DNA from: Liolophura sinensis
Taxonomy: Eukaryota > Mollusca > Polyplacophora > Chitonida > Chitonidae
Direction of reading: 5' to 3'
NCBI RefSeq assembly: GCF_032854445.1
Contig: NC_088306.1
Span: 8,518,193 to 8,582,192 of the forward strand
Length of the DNA: 64,000 nucleotides
A program made the position numbers and the translations under genes. The notes under the pieces are model-generated. The model saw only the letters and a program-made list of their open reading frames with translations, searched no databases and was not told where the DNA came from. Shown here piece after piece: positions 24,001-35,268 of this stretch (its first letter is position 1; each line of letters opens with the position of its first letter).

Positions 24001-25972
24001 TACATGTATTTTCTGTATGTACCGTGTGCAAATCATCTTACCTCTCTGTGTACCATGTGCTCACGATGCATTCTCTGTGTGTACCATGTGTCACTGTGTA
24101 CTGCATGTTCATGCCATTCCTGTGTATACCATGTGCTCACAATGCATTCTCTGTGTGTACCATATGTCACTGTGTACTACATGTTCGCCATGCCATTCCT
24201 GTGTATACCATGTGCTCACAATGCATTCTCTGTGTGTACCATGTGTCACTGTGTACTACATGTTCACGATGCCATTACTGTGTATACCATGTGCTCACAA
24301 TCCATTGTGTGTGTGTGTACCATGTGTCACTGTGTACTACATGTTCATGCCATTCCTGTGTATACCATGTGCTCACAATGCATTCTCTGTGTGTACCATG
24401 TGTCACTGTATACTATATGTTCACCATGCCATTTCTGTGTATACCATGTGCTCACAATGCATTGTGTGTGTGTACCATGTGTCACTGTGTACTACATGTT
24501 CACCATGCCATTCCTGTGTATACCATGTGCTCACAATGCATTCTCTGTGTGTACCATGTGTCACTGTGTACTACATGTTCACCATGCCATTCCTGTGTGT
24601 ACCATGTGCTCACAATGCATTGTGTGTGTGTACCATGTGTCACTGTGTACTACATGTTCGCCATGCCATTCCTGTGTATATCATGTGCTCACGATGCATT
24701 CTGTGTGTGTGCCATGTGTCACTGTGTACTATATGTTCACCATGCCATTTCTGTGTATACCATGTGCTCACAATGCATTGTGTGTGTGTACCATGTGTCA
24801 CTGTGTACTACATGTTCACCATGCCATTCCTGTGTGTACCATGTGCTCACAATGCATTGTGTGTGTGTACCATGTGTCACTGTGTACTACATGTTCACCA
24901 TGCCATTCCTGTGTATACCATGTTCTCACAATGCATTCTCTGTGTGTACCATGTGCCACTGTGTACTACATGTTCACAATGCCATTCCTGTGTGTTCCAT
25001 ACAAGTGTGTTTGTGGTGCTGGCAGGCTGGTTTTGAGGTGGACTGGTGTAAGCAGCCTGACGTAGGCCTTCCTAAACCTGACCTGGTGATTTACCTGACA
25101 CTTAACCAGCAGGAGGCGGCTCGCAGAGGAGGCTTCGGCACTGAGAGGTATGAGCAGGCAGAATTCCAGAAGAAAGTGGCTGAAAACTTTGAAACCATTC
25201 GGGAAAAAGACTGGAAGGTAATTTCTCAAAGACTTATAAAAGGATACATGAAACTCTTGGTTTATATTTCTTAATACAGAGTTTATGATGTGGTTTAACG
25301 TGAAAAATACAAAAAAGCTTCTTGGGGCATAAATGGCAGTAAACTACAGTCTTCATAAGGCCCCAGTGGCGAGCCCAGAAATTAAGGAAACTGCTGTTGT
25401 GAGATCAACAGTGATAGCTGTCAAAACAACTTTGTTAGTGGGGACAACTCCAGTTGGGAGCGCTATTGAAGCTGGTCCTCTATTCCCAGTCTGTTCATTG
25501 ATGATGAAATTTCAAAGAAAACTTTCATAAAATAGAGGCCTGAGGCTATAAAGAAATGTAAAATATGCCTCAAAAAATGGAGAGTTTTTCTTTTATTCAT
25601 TTGCTTAGGCATGTAGTTTTAACAATGGTATCCATACATATTATGGTACCTGTTCGTATAGCCTTTTAATTCCAGAGTCAATTTCCCAGTTTCTGCAGGC
25701 AGGGATTGCTAACATCAAATGGGTCTACCACTTTGATTTTTATGTGAAGCGCTGGCCAGTGAACATTTGACTTGCATTTTTAGCTCCTCAGCTAACATTG
25801 GTGTACTGATGCACTGTTTCCCTGGGCAAACATATTTTAGACATGTATTTTTGGGTTACAGGTTATAGATGCTGACAAGAGTATAGAGGATCTCCATGCA
25901 GAAATAAAAAGCTTGGTGAAGAAAACCATGAATGACGTTCACTGGGAAGAGATCAGAACTTTGTGGACATGA
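18023..25972 (+). CDS. DTYMK: Thymidylate kinase (dTMP kinase), copy 1, five exons
   Basis: Phosphorylates dTMP to dTDP with ATP, an essential step to dTTP. Exons: 18023-18218, 18825-18933, 19842-19929, 25026-25217, 25862-25972, all with GT-AG junctions and matching phases (1, 2, 0, 0), ending LWT-TGA. Motifs in order: P-loop [10 protein letters not shown] with the catalytic Asp, RFPDRTT (exon 1/2 junction), [39 protein letters not shown], and lid [11 protein letters not shown]. The predicted 231 residues exceed the family's usual length of about 212 because of an N-terminal extension, [19 protein letters not shown]. It is Arg-rich with no acidic residue and looks like a mitochondrial presequence (inference). 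An internal ATG at 18080 would give a 212-residue form. Intron 3 (5.1 kb) holds a SINE and two minisatellite arrays, the second ending just before exon 4. A paralog lies at 42722-52634. Confidence 0.95.
19017..19116. repeat. 25-bp tandem repeat, 4 copies (DTYMK copy 1 intron 2)
   Basis: Four essentially perfect units starting TAGTTACATGTTTATTAG. Absent from the paralogous intron at 45027-45428. Confidence 0.95.
21392..21653 (-). repeat. V-type SINE, full length, in DTYMK copy 1 intron 3
   Basis: Minus-strand copy from a T-run to CCATGGAGGCCCC. A 15-bp target duplication CAGTGTTTGTAAACA flanks it (21377-21391 and 21654-21668). The tRNA-like head is complete. Confidence 0.9.
22720..23830. repeat. 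Minisatellite array 1 in DTYMK copy 1 intron 3 (50-bp core)
   Basis: The outer units are diverged and about 58 bp long (CTATTCTCCATGTGT, GCCACCAAGTATTC). The core at 23221-23670 holds nine 50-bp units starting TGCGGTCAAGTATTCTCTGT. The first four read CAGTCTATTCTCC and the last five CAGTCTGTTCTCC. Open frames of up to 243 residues in several frames are by-products. In the paralog only about three diverged units remain (about 49110-49290). Confidence 0.95.
24056..24995. repeat. Minisatellite array 2 in DTYMK copy 1 intron 3 (about 79-bp unit)
   Basis: About 12 units of 76-80 bp. Each contains TACCATGTGTCACTGTG, ACTACATGTTCACCATGCC, CATTCCTGTGTATACC and ATGTGCTCACAATGCATT. It ends only about 30 bp before exon 4, so the acceptor region itself is nearly repeat-derived. 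The plus strand is open in all three frames. Confidence 0.95.
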
Positions 25973-26389
25973 TAAAAATACTGACTTTTTGTTGTTGAAA
26001 CAATGTTTTTAAAGACCATGAACAAAGCATTATTAAGCACGTAAAAACGATATGGTATCTGGAGAGATACAAATTTCAGTGTGCAATTTATCTGTTTACT
26101 TCTTTTTCACTTTTGTCCTAATAATATTACAGAAATAAGGTATTTGAGTTAGTTACAACTTGATATACCAATTTATGTAATAAAAATGTGACAAGACAAG
26201 ATTGAAAAATGTGATAAGACAAGATTAGATTACTATGTATTATGAAAGTTATACATAATTTACTTTTTTTGTTCCTGTTTTTGTGAGGCATAGTCTTGAT
26301 TTTTCACTTGTGCATAAAACACAATCTTTTTCTATAAAAAGACAAGAAATTTCAAATACAGAATACATTCTTGAATGAATGAGTGTATA

Positions 26390-26645
26390 TTTATTTATTT
26401 ATTTGATTGGTGTTTTACGCCGTACTAAAGAATATTTCACTTATACGACAGCAACCAACATCATGGTGGGGGGAAACTGGGCAGAGCGCGGGGAAAACCC
26501 AGGACCATCCACAGGTTGCTGAAGGACCTTCCCACATGCGGCCGGGGAGGAAGCCAGCATGAGCTGGACTTGAACTCACAGCTGCTGCATTGGTGAGAAG
26601 CTCCTGGGTCATTACGCTGCTAACCAACTGAGTCACAGAGGCCCC
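26390..26645 (-). repeat. V-type SINE, full length, with target duplication
   Basis: Minus-strand copy flanked by AATGAGTGTATA at 26378-26389 and 26646-26657. There is no counterpart in the paralogous flank near 53640, although that flank has also diverged. Confidence 0.9.
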
Positions 26646-27353
26646 AATGAGTGTATAGAATGAGCAGTGAAAACAGGCCTTAAAAGTGTTAAAACCATGG
26701 CATGGTTTTTAATTTGGATTTTTTTTGTGGCCATGGGTTGAACCACAATGTTGTCATCACTGCTAGACCATACTCTTCGATCTGCATGACAACTGATTAA
26801 AAAAAGGCTTTTTTAAGTGAAAAAGGATAAAAAAGGAATCTTGTGATGTCACCTTAGAATGGGGTGCATTTAAATCTCTACATGTAACACATACATTTTA
26901 GCCACGTTAATTCTTTTAAACATCATGAAAATCACCTTCATGTATTGTCACAAAGCATTTTGGATGCCACATTTGACTCCATCAGGCCAAACCTAGCTTA
27001 ATTGTTGTTTAATGGGCAGAATACTAAAACCTTTTTTTCAGTGTTGGAAGAGGGTATAAAAATAAATACTTGAAAATCATCTGATTGGTGGAAAATGTGG
27101 ATTGTCCTGGCAATTTTCCTGTTAGAGACATGTATGTGGTTGGAAAGCCTTGAAGAACAGGAAAATCACCAAAAAATGGGGATCAGAAAAAAAATGGAAA
27201 GGTAGAATTTCAGTTTTATATGTATATTCTGTTTTTGTTTTTTTTGGCATTGGCTCCCCAGAAAACACAAATTATAATTGGTGTCACCCTACGTAGAGAT
27301 TACAGCATTCCAGTAGAATATGTTCACTATATACACAAACTGTTTGTATTCGA

Positions 27354-27610
27354 TTTATTTGATTGGTGTTTTACGCCGTACTCAACAATATTTCACTTAT
27401 ACGACGGCGGCCAGCATTATGATGGGAGGAAACTGGGCAGAGACAGAGGGGAAACTCACGACCATCCGCAGGTTGCTGCCAGACCTTCCTGCGTACGACC
27501 GGAGAGGAAATCAGCATGAGCTGGACTTGAACTCATAGTGACTGCATTGGTGAGAGGCTCCTGGGTCATTATAATGCGCTAACACGCTAACCAACAGAGC
27601 CGCAGAGGCC
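27354..27610 (-). repeat. V-type SINE, full length; empty site in the paralog
   Basis: Minus-strand copy flanked by CTGTTTGTATTCGA (27340-27353) and CTGCTTGTATTTGA (27611-27624). The paralogous position near 54625 reads straight through (CTACTTGTATTAGAATATG), so insertion came after the duplication or the site was lost precisely. Confidence 0.9.
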
Positions 27611-27723
27611 CTGCTTGTATTTGAATAGGTTTTGTACATAGTATATGTATATGCTAATAAGTGTATGATAGGAGATTTGTGGTGTATTTATAGCTCATAC
27701 GTGTAATTATTCTCTGTCATTCC

Positions 27724-27945
27724 AAAGTCTTCGGATAAAAAATCACGATGGAAACTTCATTGTGATCAATTGTAATGATTAGAAATTGTAATGATTGTAA
27801 TTCAAGTCTTTGGATAAAAAATCATGAAGGAAACTTCATTGTGATCAATTGTAATGATTAGAAATTGTAATGATTGTAATTCAAGTCTTTGGATAAAAAA
27901 TCATGAAGGAAACTTCATTGTGATCAATTGTAATGATTACAAATT
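27724..27945. repeat. 79-bp tandem repeat, about 2.8 copies
   Basis: Units contain AAGTCTTTGGATAAAAAATC and CATTGTGATCAATTGTAATG. The paralog has a single unit near 54740-54830. Confidence 0.9.
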
Positions 27946-28190
27946 GAATTCATGCATGTGTATAATAAGGTTAAATATTTGCTGTTTTCAGTTGGTTTCG
28001 CCAGTGTTTTAATTGTTCATTGTCTTATCAGGTGCTTGGTGAGTTATAATGGTTTCTTATGTTCTGCCTGGTTTCTTCTGCTCTGCCTGGTTTCTTCTGT
28101 CAGGTTTCCTCCACCCTAAAACTCTTGATATGGAGCGGACCATTGCCAATATTTACATGTAAGAATGAATGAATGCTCTGGGTTTTGCAT

Positions 28191-28608
28191 CGAGCTTAAC
28201 ATTTTTATACGCTTTTTATAAGTGTGTCATGTTATAGCGATTTTGTCCGTCAGCCCATCCGTCCGTAGTCATGTCCGGGCCGTAACTACCCACACATGCA
28301 TGGGTTGAAAAAGCTGAAGAATTATTAAGGTAGCTAGATCTCGAAAATAATATTGTTCTTATACAAATTCTCAAGTTCTGTAACCCAGCCACCATAAAGT
28401 TGGTCAGCTAAGCTGTACTGGGGCCACTTTCACAAAATTTCTTAAGTCATATTTCTCATAATTTTTCGTAAAAGGCGTTGTCTGGGTCTTATAGTGCCAT
28501 AAGGATACGTCATATACAAGAGAAGTTATGAAAAACTGACGAACGATGCTTTTTAAAATTTGCCCCAGGATGGCTGACTGAAGATCAGCTGGGGCAGTAT
28601 GTCTTGTT
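28191..28608. other. No gene recognised
   Basis: Non-duplicated sequence just past the right end of the kinase block; short open frames only. Confidence 0.45.
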
Positions 28609-28620
28609 TTGAGTGGATTT

Positions 28621-28746
28621 ATTTATTTGATTGATGTTTTACGCCGTACTCAAGAATGTGTCAATTATACGACAGCGGCCAGCATTATGGTGGGAGGAAA
28701 CCCACGATAAACAGCAGGTGGTTGGCAGACCTTCCCACGTAAGGCC
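28621..28746 (-). repeat. 5'-truncated V-type SINE with perfect target duplication
   Basis: Only the 3' domain is present, yet it is flanked by a perfect 12-bp duplication TTGAGTGGATTT (28609-28620 and 28747-28758). It was truncated at insertion, as expected for LINE-driven target-primed reverse transcription. Confidence 0.9.
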
Positions 28747-28758
28747 TTGAGTGGATTT

Positions 28759-30404
28759 AAAGTCATTACCTTTCATATGCTGTTTAAACAAGGTTACCAT
28801 CTTGTTATTTTGTTCACCTGATTTCTGTTGATATATGTCATATTCAAGAATATTTTCACTTACACGTACTCCTTATCAGTCAGCTAACATGGTTATTATC
28901 ACTATGTAAATACTGCACTCAACACTGTACTATATCTTGTCTTTTAGTTCAAAACAACATCTGGCAAATGAGTCTGGATTACAAAGAGATTGTCACATAT
29001 ACCACACACGTGTAATGACTGATGCGGCCTTGAACTGGGGACTTGAATGCCTGTCTGAGGCTAACAAGAACATATGTGCTGGTATATGAGTACAACATCT
29101 TGAAATGTTGTAATTTACACAGTTCAAAAATAAGAATATGTATGCAAATGAGTAATCGTATGGCAAATATCTAATGTTTCCACTTGTGGAGATAAACCTG
29201 GTATGAAAGACAGGTATTTTGCACGATGCATGATGAAAAATGTTTACGTCATGGGTAAGTCATATCGGTTTTGTCTAACAACTGAACTCAACTAAGTTTA
29301 GATAATCAAACTCATCATGTAAACACTTTGTATTCCCTCTCTCACTAACATGATAACTGCTGTTTTTTGTGGCTACATTTTATGACACGCATACCAGTAA
29401 GCGGTCTGAGTTAGCGTCTGGGAAGTCGTGGAATAAAAATTCATCAAGTAACTCATACAATTAATGACGATGCAGTGCGGAGTGATGTAAATTAAGTCAC
29501 ACTAAAATGGCATTATGCTACAAAAGGTCTTAATGAAATTTTACAACCTTTTGCTGGACTGAATTCCATCTTTTATTAGATGTAATATAGCTTTCCAGAT
29601 AACTACCCTATTTCTTCCACTTTTTCGCATGTTTAAGGACAACATTGAATGCATTTCATCTGCCTTAATACTTTGATAATGGTGAAAATTTATGTTTAAC
29701 GCGGTTGGCCAAAATTGAGGCTTCACAGAGAAAATCAAGTTTTTAGTCTAAATAGGGAAATCTCCTCAGAATAGGTTTAAAACACCATAATTCTGTGAAA
29801 AATTATTGAGTAAGGTGTTAAACCACAATCAGATCAGAAGATTAAAGCTTAGTTTAATTATTCCACACTTTTTTTTTTTTGATGAGGTGTGGTACATGAA
29901 ATGTTTGGTTGGTTACAGAATACGTGTTTTTACTTGTGGTCTATTTCTGAGCATGTTTTGTTGTTTCCTGATCAAATACACAAGAATAATAAGAATAACA
30001 TTAAACTGCTGTTTTCACATTAGCCTATTTGTAGGTCCTCCATCTGTAATATTAATTGGTTCTCAGCAGGCTGCATTGGCCTTCAACTTCGCCTTGAGTC
30101 AATGAAGCTTTACCACAGGCCAATATGACAGATCTTGGAACTGTAGTAAGGCCAATATGAAAACTGTCATTTAATAACATAATATCATAAACCTGTGATC
30201 AGAATACATCGAGCTAAATAAAAGTTGTGTTGTCAAACCATTACAAAAGATATGGATGTATGATTGACATATCTTCATGTAATATGAAACCTACTGGTCA
30301 CATAATCACTCCTTCCATCCTTGTCTTCTTCCGGCAGTAGTGGTCCTTCAGCCAAACATCCTGTAAATCAAGGGGCATGAAGCTAACATGGATCGACGGA
30401 CATT

Positions 30405-30405
<1 letters not shown>
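28759..30405. other. No gene recognised
   Basis: Short open frames only. The 99-residue frame at 29806-30105 contains hydrophobic stretches but has no recognisable motif or splice context. Confidence 0.5.

Positions 30406-30462
<57 letters not shown>
30406..30462. repeat. (TA)n microsatellite
   Basis: A pure TA run of about 56 bp. Confidence 0.95.
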
Positions 30463-30463
<1 letters not shown>

Positions 30464-32371
30464 CTAGTGTACACACATTTAAGTAACTTTATAAACATTT
30501 AAGTAACTTCAAGGACATATGTAGACAAGAATTAGGCATTTCGTGATTTTTATTAAAAGAAATAGTTTATCTTTCACCACTACTGATGTAATGTATTTTA
30601 TGTTTTACATTTTACTACAAATAATTGCTTACCAGGTATTAACAATCTGCAATATATTACCAACATAATACTAATAATAGCTTTTTTTTATGATGACTGC
30701 AGTCAATTATGAAATGCTCAGTTAATTTAAATATGCTGAAATTATTAAATTTTTCTTCAATAAAAATAAATTTAGAACTAGTGTAAGAATATGTAAGGTT
30801 GTATACCAGTAAGCAAAGTTAACTACAATGAGGTCCTGACAAAGGCCTGGCAGTAGGACCTTGAAATTATTTTACTGACCATTAAATGATCCATTACCAG
30901 GTTATAATGATGATTCCACATTCAAAACAGTATGACGATATAATTAAAACGGATACATTTAATTTGTAACATATAGTAGCCCTTGTGCTAGCTTCAATGC
31001 ATTTGTGACATGACAATGGCTAAAGGCATTTCTTCGGGCGAGCGCCACCTCCCGTGAATAAAAAATATCTGTCTGTCTCATTTTTTTCACCATATATTAA
31101 ATTGAGAGCCCTGAATAAAGACAATTGTTATACTTGATACAATAACTTCAGTAATTTAATTGCCAGTTAACCTATTAAAGTGAAGAACTTGTTAAGATGC
31201 CTCAAGGAAATATCCATCCATGTTAGACAAACATGTCTGCAGATGGTAATGGTAGCCTACACCGATCCTGCACTGATGAAGCACAAGTATGTTGATAAAC
31301 CAACATATGTTGATAAACCATAAACAAAAACTTCTACTGATAAACCATACACACCTTAAATGCTTTAAAAAAGGTCTTTGGGATATTACTCTTTATTTGA
31401 AATAATAGCAGCTTGTAAGTGATTAAATTCACCAAAATCACATTCAGTGATATGTATAACATCAGCCAAGATACAGTGCTGGCTGAACAATATAATGGAT
31501 AATATAATGGCTAAACTTGAATTTCTGCACTAATAATTACAAAGATGTGATAATATCTATCTACCTATCTATCTATCTATATATATATATGTGTGAAAAT
31601 TGTACCATTGGGTGACCGATTGGGGTTTCACAGTGTCATTGAGGCGACCCTTTTCATTAGGGCGACCACTGCTGGTCGCCTTAATGTTTGTCCTTATGAT
31701 TTGTAAAGCCAGGCCCAGATTTGAATGATATAGAAGACTGACAGTGTTGGTTATGAAGTATGAAAGTTATGAAGCCACTTTTTGACGTCCTACCTTCTGC
31801 TTTTATCCAGTTTTATTCACTTCTAAAATGAATGGTAAAAAGATGACATTTAGGCGACCACTAAAACTTCTTGTCTTTCACTGGACTTCTCATGTATATG
31901 TGGTAAATAACATGCCTGGTTATGCCATTTTTTTATGCCCCATGTTATTATTGGCTTTTAGTGGAGAACGTCCCTTGTCTAAGTTTTTTTTAACATACAT
32001 GTATATACGTTATCGGGGGTAAAACTCGGCACCGTGCAACGACTATTGGCAATGCTGTCACGAGACTGTCTCGCACGTTGCAACAGCCAGGTTTAATGAC
32101 GCGATGCACAAGATACGAGTCTGTCTTAGAGTTGCGGAAGAGTTTGGATCGGGAAAGAATGATCTAAGGTAAGCCGTTTAAGTGTTACTCTGTATAACTA
32201 CTTAAAATTGTTTGAAAACCGTATGATTGTAAAGCTTTTTACAAATTAGGAACAGGTGTACTTGTTTTTATTGTAGACAGTTAAACGGTTAATTGCTTCA
32301 CAATCTGCGAATCACATTCCCGCGACGTCCCAACAACAACAACAACAAGCGAAAAGGGCATGCTGAAACTA
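30463..32371. other. No gene; short GGCGACC motif patch
   Basis: AT-rich sequence. A TATC/TA run lies at 31551-31592. Between 31603 and 31860 GGCGACC or its complement occurs several times (TGAGGCGACCC, TTAGGGCGACCACTG, CTGGTCGCCTTAATG, TTTAGGCGACCACT), the same motif that dominates 41025-42215. Confidence 0.55.
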
Positions 32372-32866
32372 CTCCTGTAATCTGGAAAAACCTAGTTAGT
32401 CAGTTGAATGCAAATTGGAGGAAACAAAGGAAACGTGTTTTGTTTCAGGATTAAGCTGCAAAATATGAAATAAATTTTATTTCGGCATTTTAGATCAAGA
32501 CAATTAGATGCCTTTTCAGCTCACATAGGTATATTATTGTTACTGGTTTAATTTGGTTACAAAATGACTTACTATGTTTTACCTGATCTAACCAATCCTT
32601 CAACTAAAACATTTTATCAACAAAAGCCTAGTATGTCAACAGCAGCGTGATAACTTCACTTTATTGCCTAACACATGAACAATTATCAGAGAAATAACAC
32701 CAAGTGTAGTTTGAATACATAAAACAAGTGTTTTAACTAATCAACAAGATCATGATTTGCTGTGATTTCCAGCCAGAATTTTATCTTAGCCGTGGTAAAT
32801 AAATCTACCAGTCTGAGACATTTTCGAGGAATAGCAGCAACTGCAGCTTGATTACATATTTAGGAA

Positions 32867-33817
32867 TCACCCAAAGTGTTCAACAAAGTCATCATTGTTG
32901 TCATTTACTGGAATTTCCTGCCAGAATTTCCTCTTAGCAGCGGGGAATGAATCGGCCAGTTTCAGAATATTCTGGCGTTTCACGCTAGGAATTCCTCTTG
33001 GTTCATTCTGTGTTGGTGGTGTAAAGTCCAGTCTGAACTTGGGTTTAAGAAAGTCAACTTCCTGGTACATGTAGTCTCCTTCAAAACCCTCCTTAAACCA
33101 CATTGCGCGTGAACCTTTACGAAATTCTGCCACTGATATGGAGCTGAGATGAGGTAGCGTTACGTTCTTGGACTTTCTATTACCGTGACCGTCCTCAAAT
33201 TCATAAAAGTCATGGTATTGCATTGTGATTGGCTTGATCTTAGTTCCCGATTTGTCACACAAATCTACGAAGTCCTGGAAATTACAAATCTCGGGACATT
33301 TCTTCATTTTCCTTCCAATGCAGCCATGGACGCTGTCTGCATGCATAAAAGTGTGTCCCCTTTCAAAATACTTCATTGTGATACTTTGTGGGCCCCAGGG
33401 TTGATTGACACACCAACACAACACCGTGTAAGGGACCCAGTTTTTGTTTTGTCCCGTGCAGTTGTCTGTCCAGAATATCACAAAATCTGTCTCACAAAGG
33501 CACAAACACTTTATATACGTGGAGGCAATGTCAACTCCTAATCTACCCCTGATAGCCTCATGCCACAAAATAACAAAGTCACCGTCTTCTTTTACTGATG
33601 CAAATGTCTCATTGAAGACAACTAATCTGCTAACAAAGAAATGTTCTTTGATGGTCATTTTGGGAAGGAGGATAACCTTTTGCATATCTACAGTAAATAT
33701 ACTGGTGTTTTCCTTATCAACAGCACCATCGTGGTCTTCTCGATAATGGGTACAGAAAACGTGAGAACATCCTGACTGAATTGTCTTTAAAAAAGTTGTC
33801 CAATTTGTTGTGATCAC
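32867..33817 (-). CDS. DUF7869-like, transposase-like protein, 5'-incomplete
   Basis: An uninterrupted frame of about 316 codons ends EHFG-TGA. It contains FTVDMQKVILLPKM (about 41-54), FWTDNCTGQNKNW (about 115-127) and ERGHTFMHADSVHG (about 152-165), followed by a charged C-terminal tail with KPKFRLDF. The spaced acidic and His residues in these blocks resemble the domain catalogued as DUF7869, found in many copies in invertebrate genomes and suspected to have an RNase H-like fold (recalled family knowledge, not searched). No ATG starts the frame: it opens after a TGA a little upstream, and the first internal Met is at about residue 45. Related full proteins are usually longer, so an upstream exon or 5' half is missing. 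It sits inside the TIR-bounded element 32372-34212, which suggests it is, or derives from, that element's transposase. Confidence 0.7.
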   Translation of the reverse strand: MITTNWTTFLKTIQSGCSHVFCTHYREDHDGAVDKENTSIFTVDMQKVILLPKMTIKEHFFVSRLVVFNETFASVKEDGDFVILWHEAIRGRLGVDIASTYIKCLCLCETDFVIFWTDNCTGQNKNWVPYTVLCWCVNQPWGPQSITMKYFERGHTFMHADSVHGCIGRKMKKCPEICNFQDFVDLCDKSGTKIKPITMQYHDFYEFEDGHGNRKSKNVTLPHLSSISVAEFRKGSRAMWFKEGFEGDYMYQEVDFLKPKFRLDFTPPTQNEPRGIPSVKRQNILKLADSFPAAKRKFWQEIPVNDNNDDFVEHFG

Positions 33818-33868
33818 ATGACCAGAATTAGGTAATGTGATTGGTTTAACTCATATGAGAAATAATTT

Positions 33869-34147
33869 GACTTGCTATGTTTTTCCCTTTCAATTGATCC
33901 AGGTAAAAAGTATGAAAGCGATTCCTGTTGAGAGCTTTTGATCTTGTAGAACCTAGTAAGTGACATGTAGTCGTACATTGATCTGGAAAAACCTAGCAAG
34001 ACGAATTACTAGGTTTTCCCAGATGACTATGTGGTATTTTTCCACATGATATTGACTTACTAGCTTCTTCAAGATCAAAAATTCCCAACAGGAGGGACTT
34101 TCACACACTTTACCTGGATGAAATGAAAGAGAAAAACATAGCAAGTC
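33869..34147. repeat. Large imperfect hairpin inside the transposon
   Basis: Two arms of about 135 bp, centred near 34006. The outer ends read GACTTGCTATGTTTTTC and its complement. Inner blocks include TTTTGATCTTG, CTAGTAAGT and, at the centre, CTGGAAAAACCTAG facing CTAGGTTTTCCCAG. The central motif is the same as the element's terminal repeat. Confidence 0.85.
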
Positions 34148-34216
34148 CAGTTGTGGGCCTAACTCATTTTTCACCAAAATTTGACTTACTAGGTTTTTCC
34201 AGATGACAGGAGACTA

Positions 34217-35009
34217 GCACATGGGAGTTTGTAGGGAATAAGTTGCTGTCTCCGCATTTCATTTATGCTATGTCATTGTCTTTCGGTTCCTTAGCATGAA
34301 AATTTGTTAAATAAAGTCACTCAGTCAATTAATCAATTTCTGGGGAGCTATTGTATTTGTGGGTTGCTAACCTATCAATCGCATTTTTAATGCTAGGCAT
34401 CAAAAGACAGCAACCTATTCCCTACAACCTACCGCTAACCGCAACATTAACAGCCACATGAAAGTTGAAGTAATTCTGCCGACATTAGGCCTACGTTTTA
34501 GTTATTGCCTTTTGTCAGTTTATCACATAGAAAGAAACAAGCCAATAGATCTAAATGATTCTACAAAATGATGCATATTCACCACTGTTGCCTCCAGCCA
34601 CCTAACCCCTTTTTGCAAATGTTAGGACTGGTAATACAGTGTTTTTTATGGTGTTTTGTTTAGTGTACATATGCCTAGAAATGTCAGCAGATAACATGTT
34701 GACTGAAAATTAATGGTGCATGATGGTTTGACTTCCATGTATTTGCTGCACATGAAAATCATTAAAACAATGGCAGGGAATCCTGCATAAATTTGTTGTC
34801 ATCCCTAGTCTAGAACCACATTAAGGTTTATCGGCTTTTATATGGTATATTTTTGTGCTTGGGTGGAGTAATTAAAAATAACTTTCTGTTTGCAGATTGA
34901 AAGATGTTGAGCAGAGGGAAAAATGGTAAATATTTGCAAACCATACTATTAATGTTACACGTTATGAATATGTATGTCAGTCATTTCAAGATCCAAATTG
35001 AGGAGCGGG
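34217..35009. other. No gene recognised
   Basis: Short open frames only. The adjoining text TTGCAGATTGAAAG with ATG at about 34904 has acceptor-like context but reads into the SINE region. Confidence 0.45.
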
Positions 35010-35021
35010 CCCTGGCTTCTT

Positions 35022-35268
35022 TTTTTTTTTTTTTGATTGGTGTTATACACCGTACTCAAGAATATTTCACTTATACGACGGCGGCCAGCATTATGGTGGG
35101 TGGAAACCGGGCAGAGCCCGGGGGGAACCCACAACCATCCGCAGGTTGCTGGCAGACCTTCCCACTTACGGCCGGAGAGGAAACCAGCATGAGCTGGACT
35201 TGAACTCACAGCGACCGCATTGGTGAGAGGCTCCTGGGTCATTACGCTGCGCTAGCACGCTAACCGAC
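35022..35268 (-). repeat. V-type SINE with target duplication
   Basis: Minus-strand copy from a T-run to the head at GCTAGCACGCTAACCGA. Flanked by CCCTGGCTTCTT at 35010-35021 and 35269-35280. The first bases of the tRNA head are missing. Confidence 0.9.

Larger units (their letters stand above)
18067..28190 (+). repeat. Segmental duplication, left block
   Basis: Similarity to 42709-55310 begins at TTCTCTGCGTCAGATG, just before the second ATG of DTYMK. It continues through every exon and intron flank and about 2.2 kb of downstream sequence, to ACATGTAAGAATGAA near 28180. Introns are retained, so this is a DNA-level duplication and not a retrocopy. Internal differences are SINE insertions, array lengths and about 1.5 kb of extra intron 1 sequence in the right block. 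Confidence 0.9.
32372..34212 (-). mobile_element. DNA transposon, 1.84 kb, with TIRs, ACTA duplication and DUF7869-like ORF
   Basis: Terminal inverted repeats of about 31 bp with two mismatches (32372-32402 and 34182-34212): CTCCTGT, then AATC or CATC, then CTGGAAAAACCTAGT, then AGTCA. A 4-bp duplication ACTA lies immediately outside both ends (32368-32371 and 34213-34216). The minus strand carries the ORF at 32867-33817. The interior next to the right end contains a 280-bp fold-back built from terminal-like sequence. The superfamily is not recognised. The ORF lacks a start codon, so this copy is probably a decayed or internally deleted member. Confidence 0.75.

Noticed and set aside
23799-25274. 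491-residue open frame ending in kinase sequence
   Set aside because: Minisatellite read-through into DTYMK exon 4; the normal acceptor at 25025 and conserved intron structure explain it.
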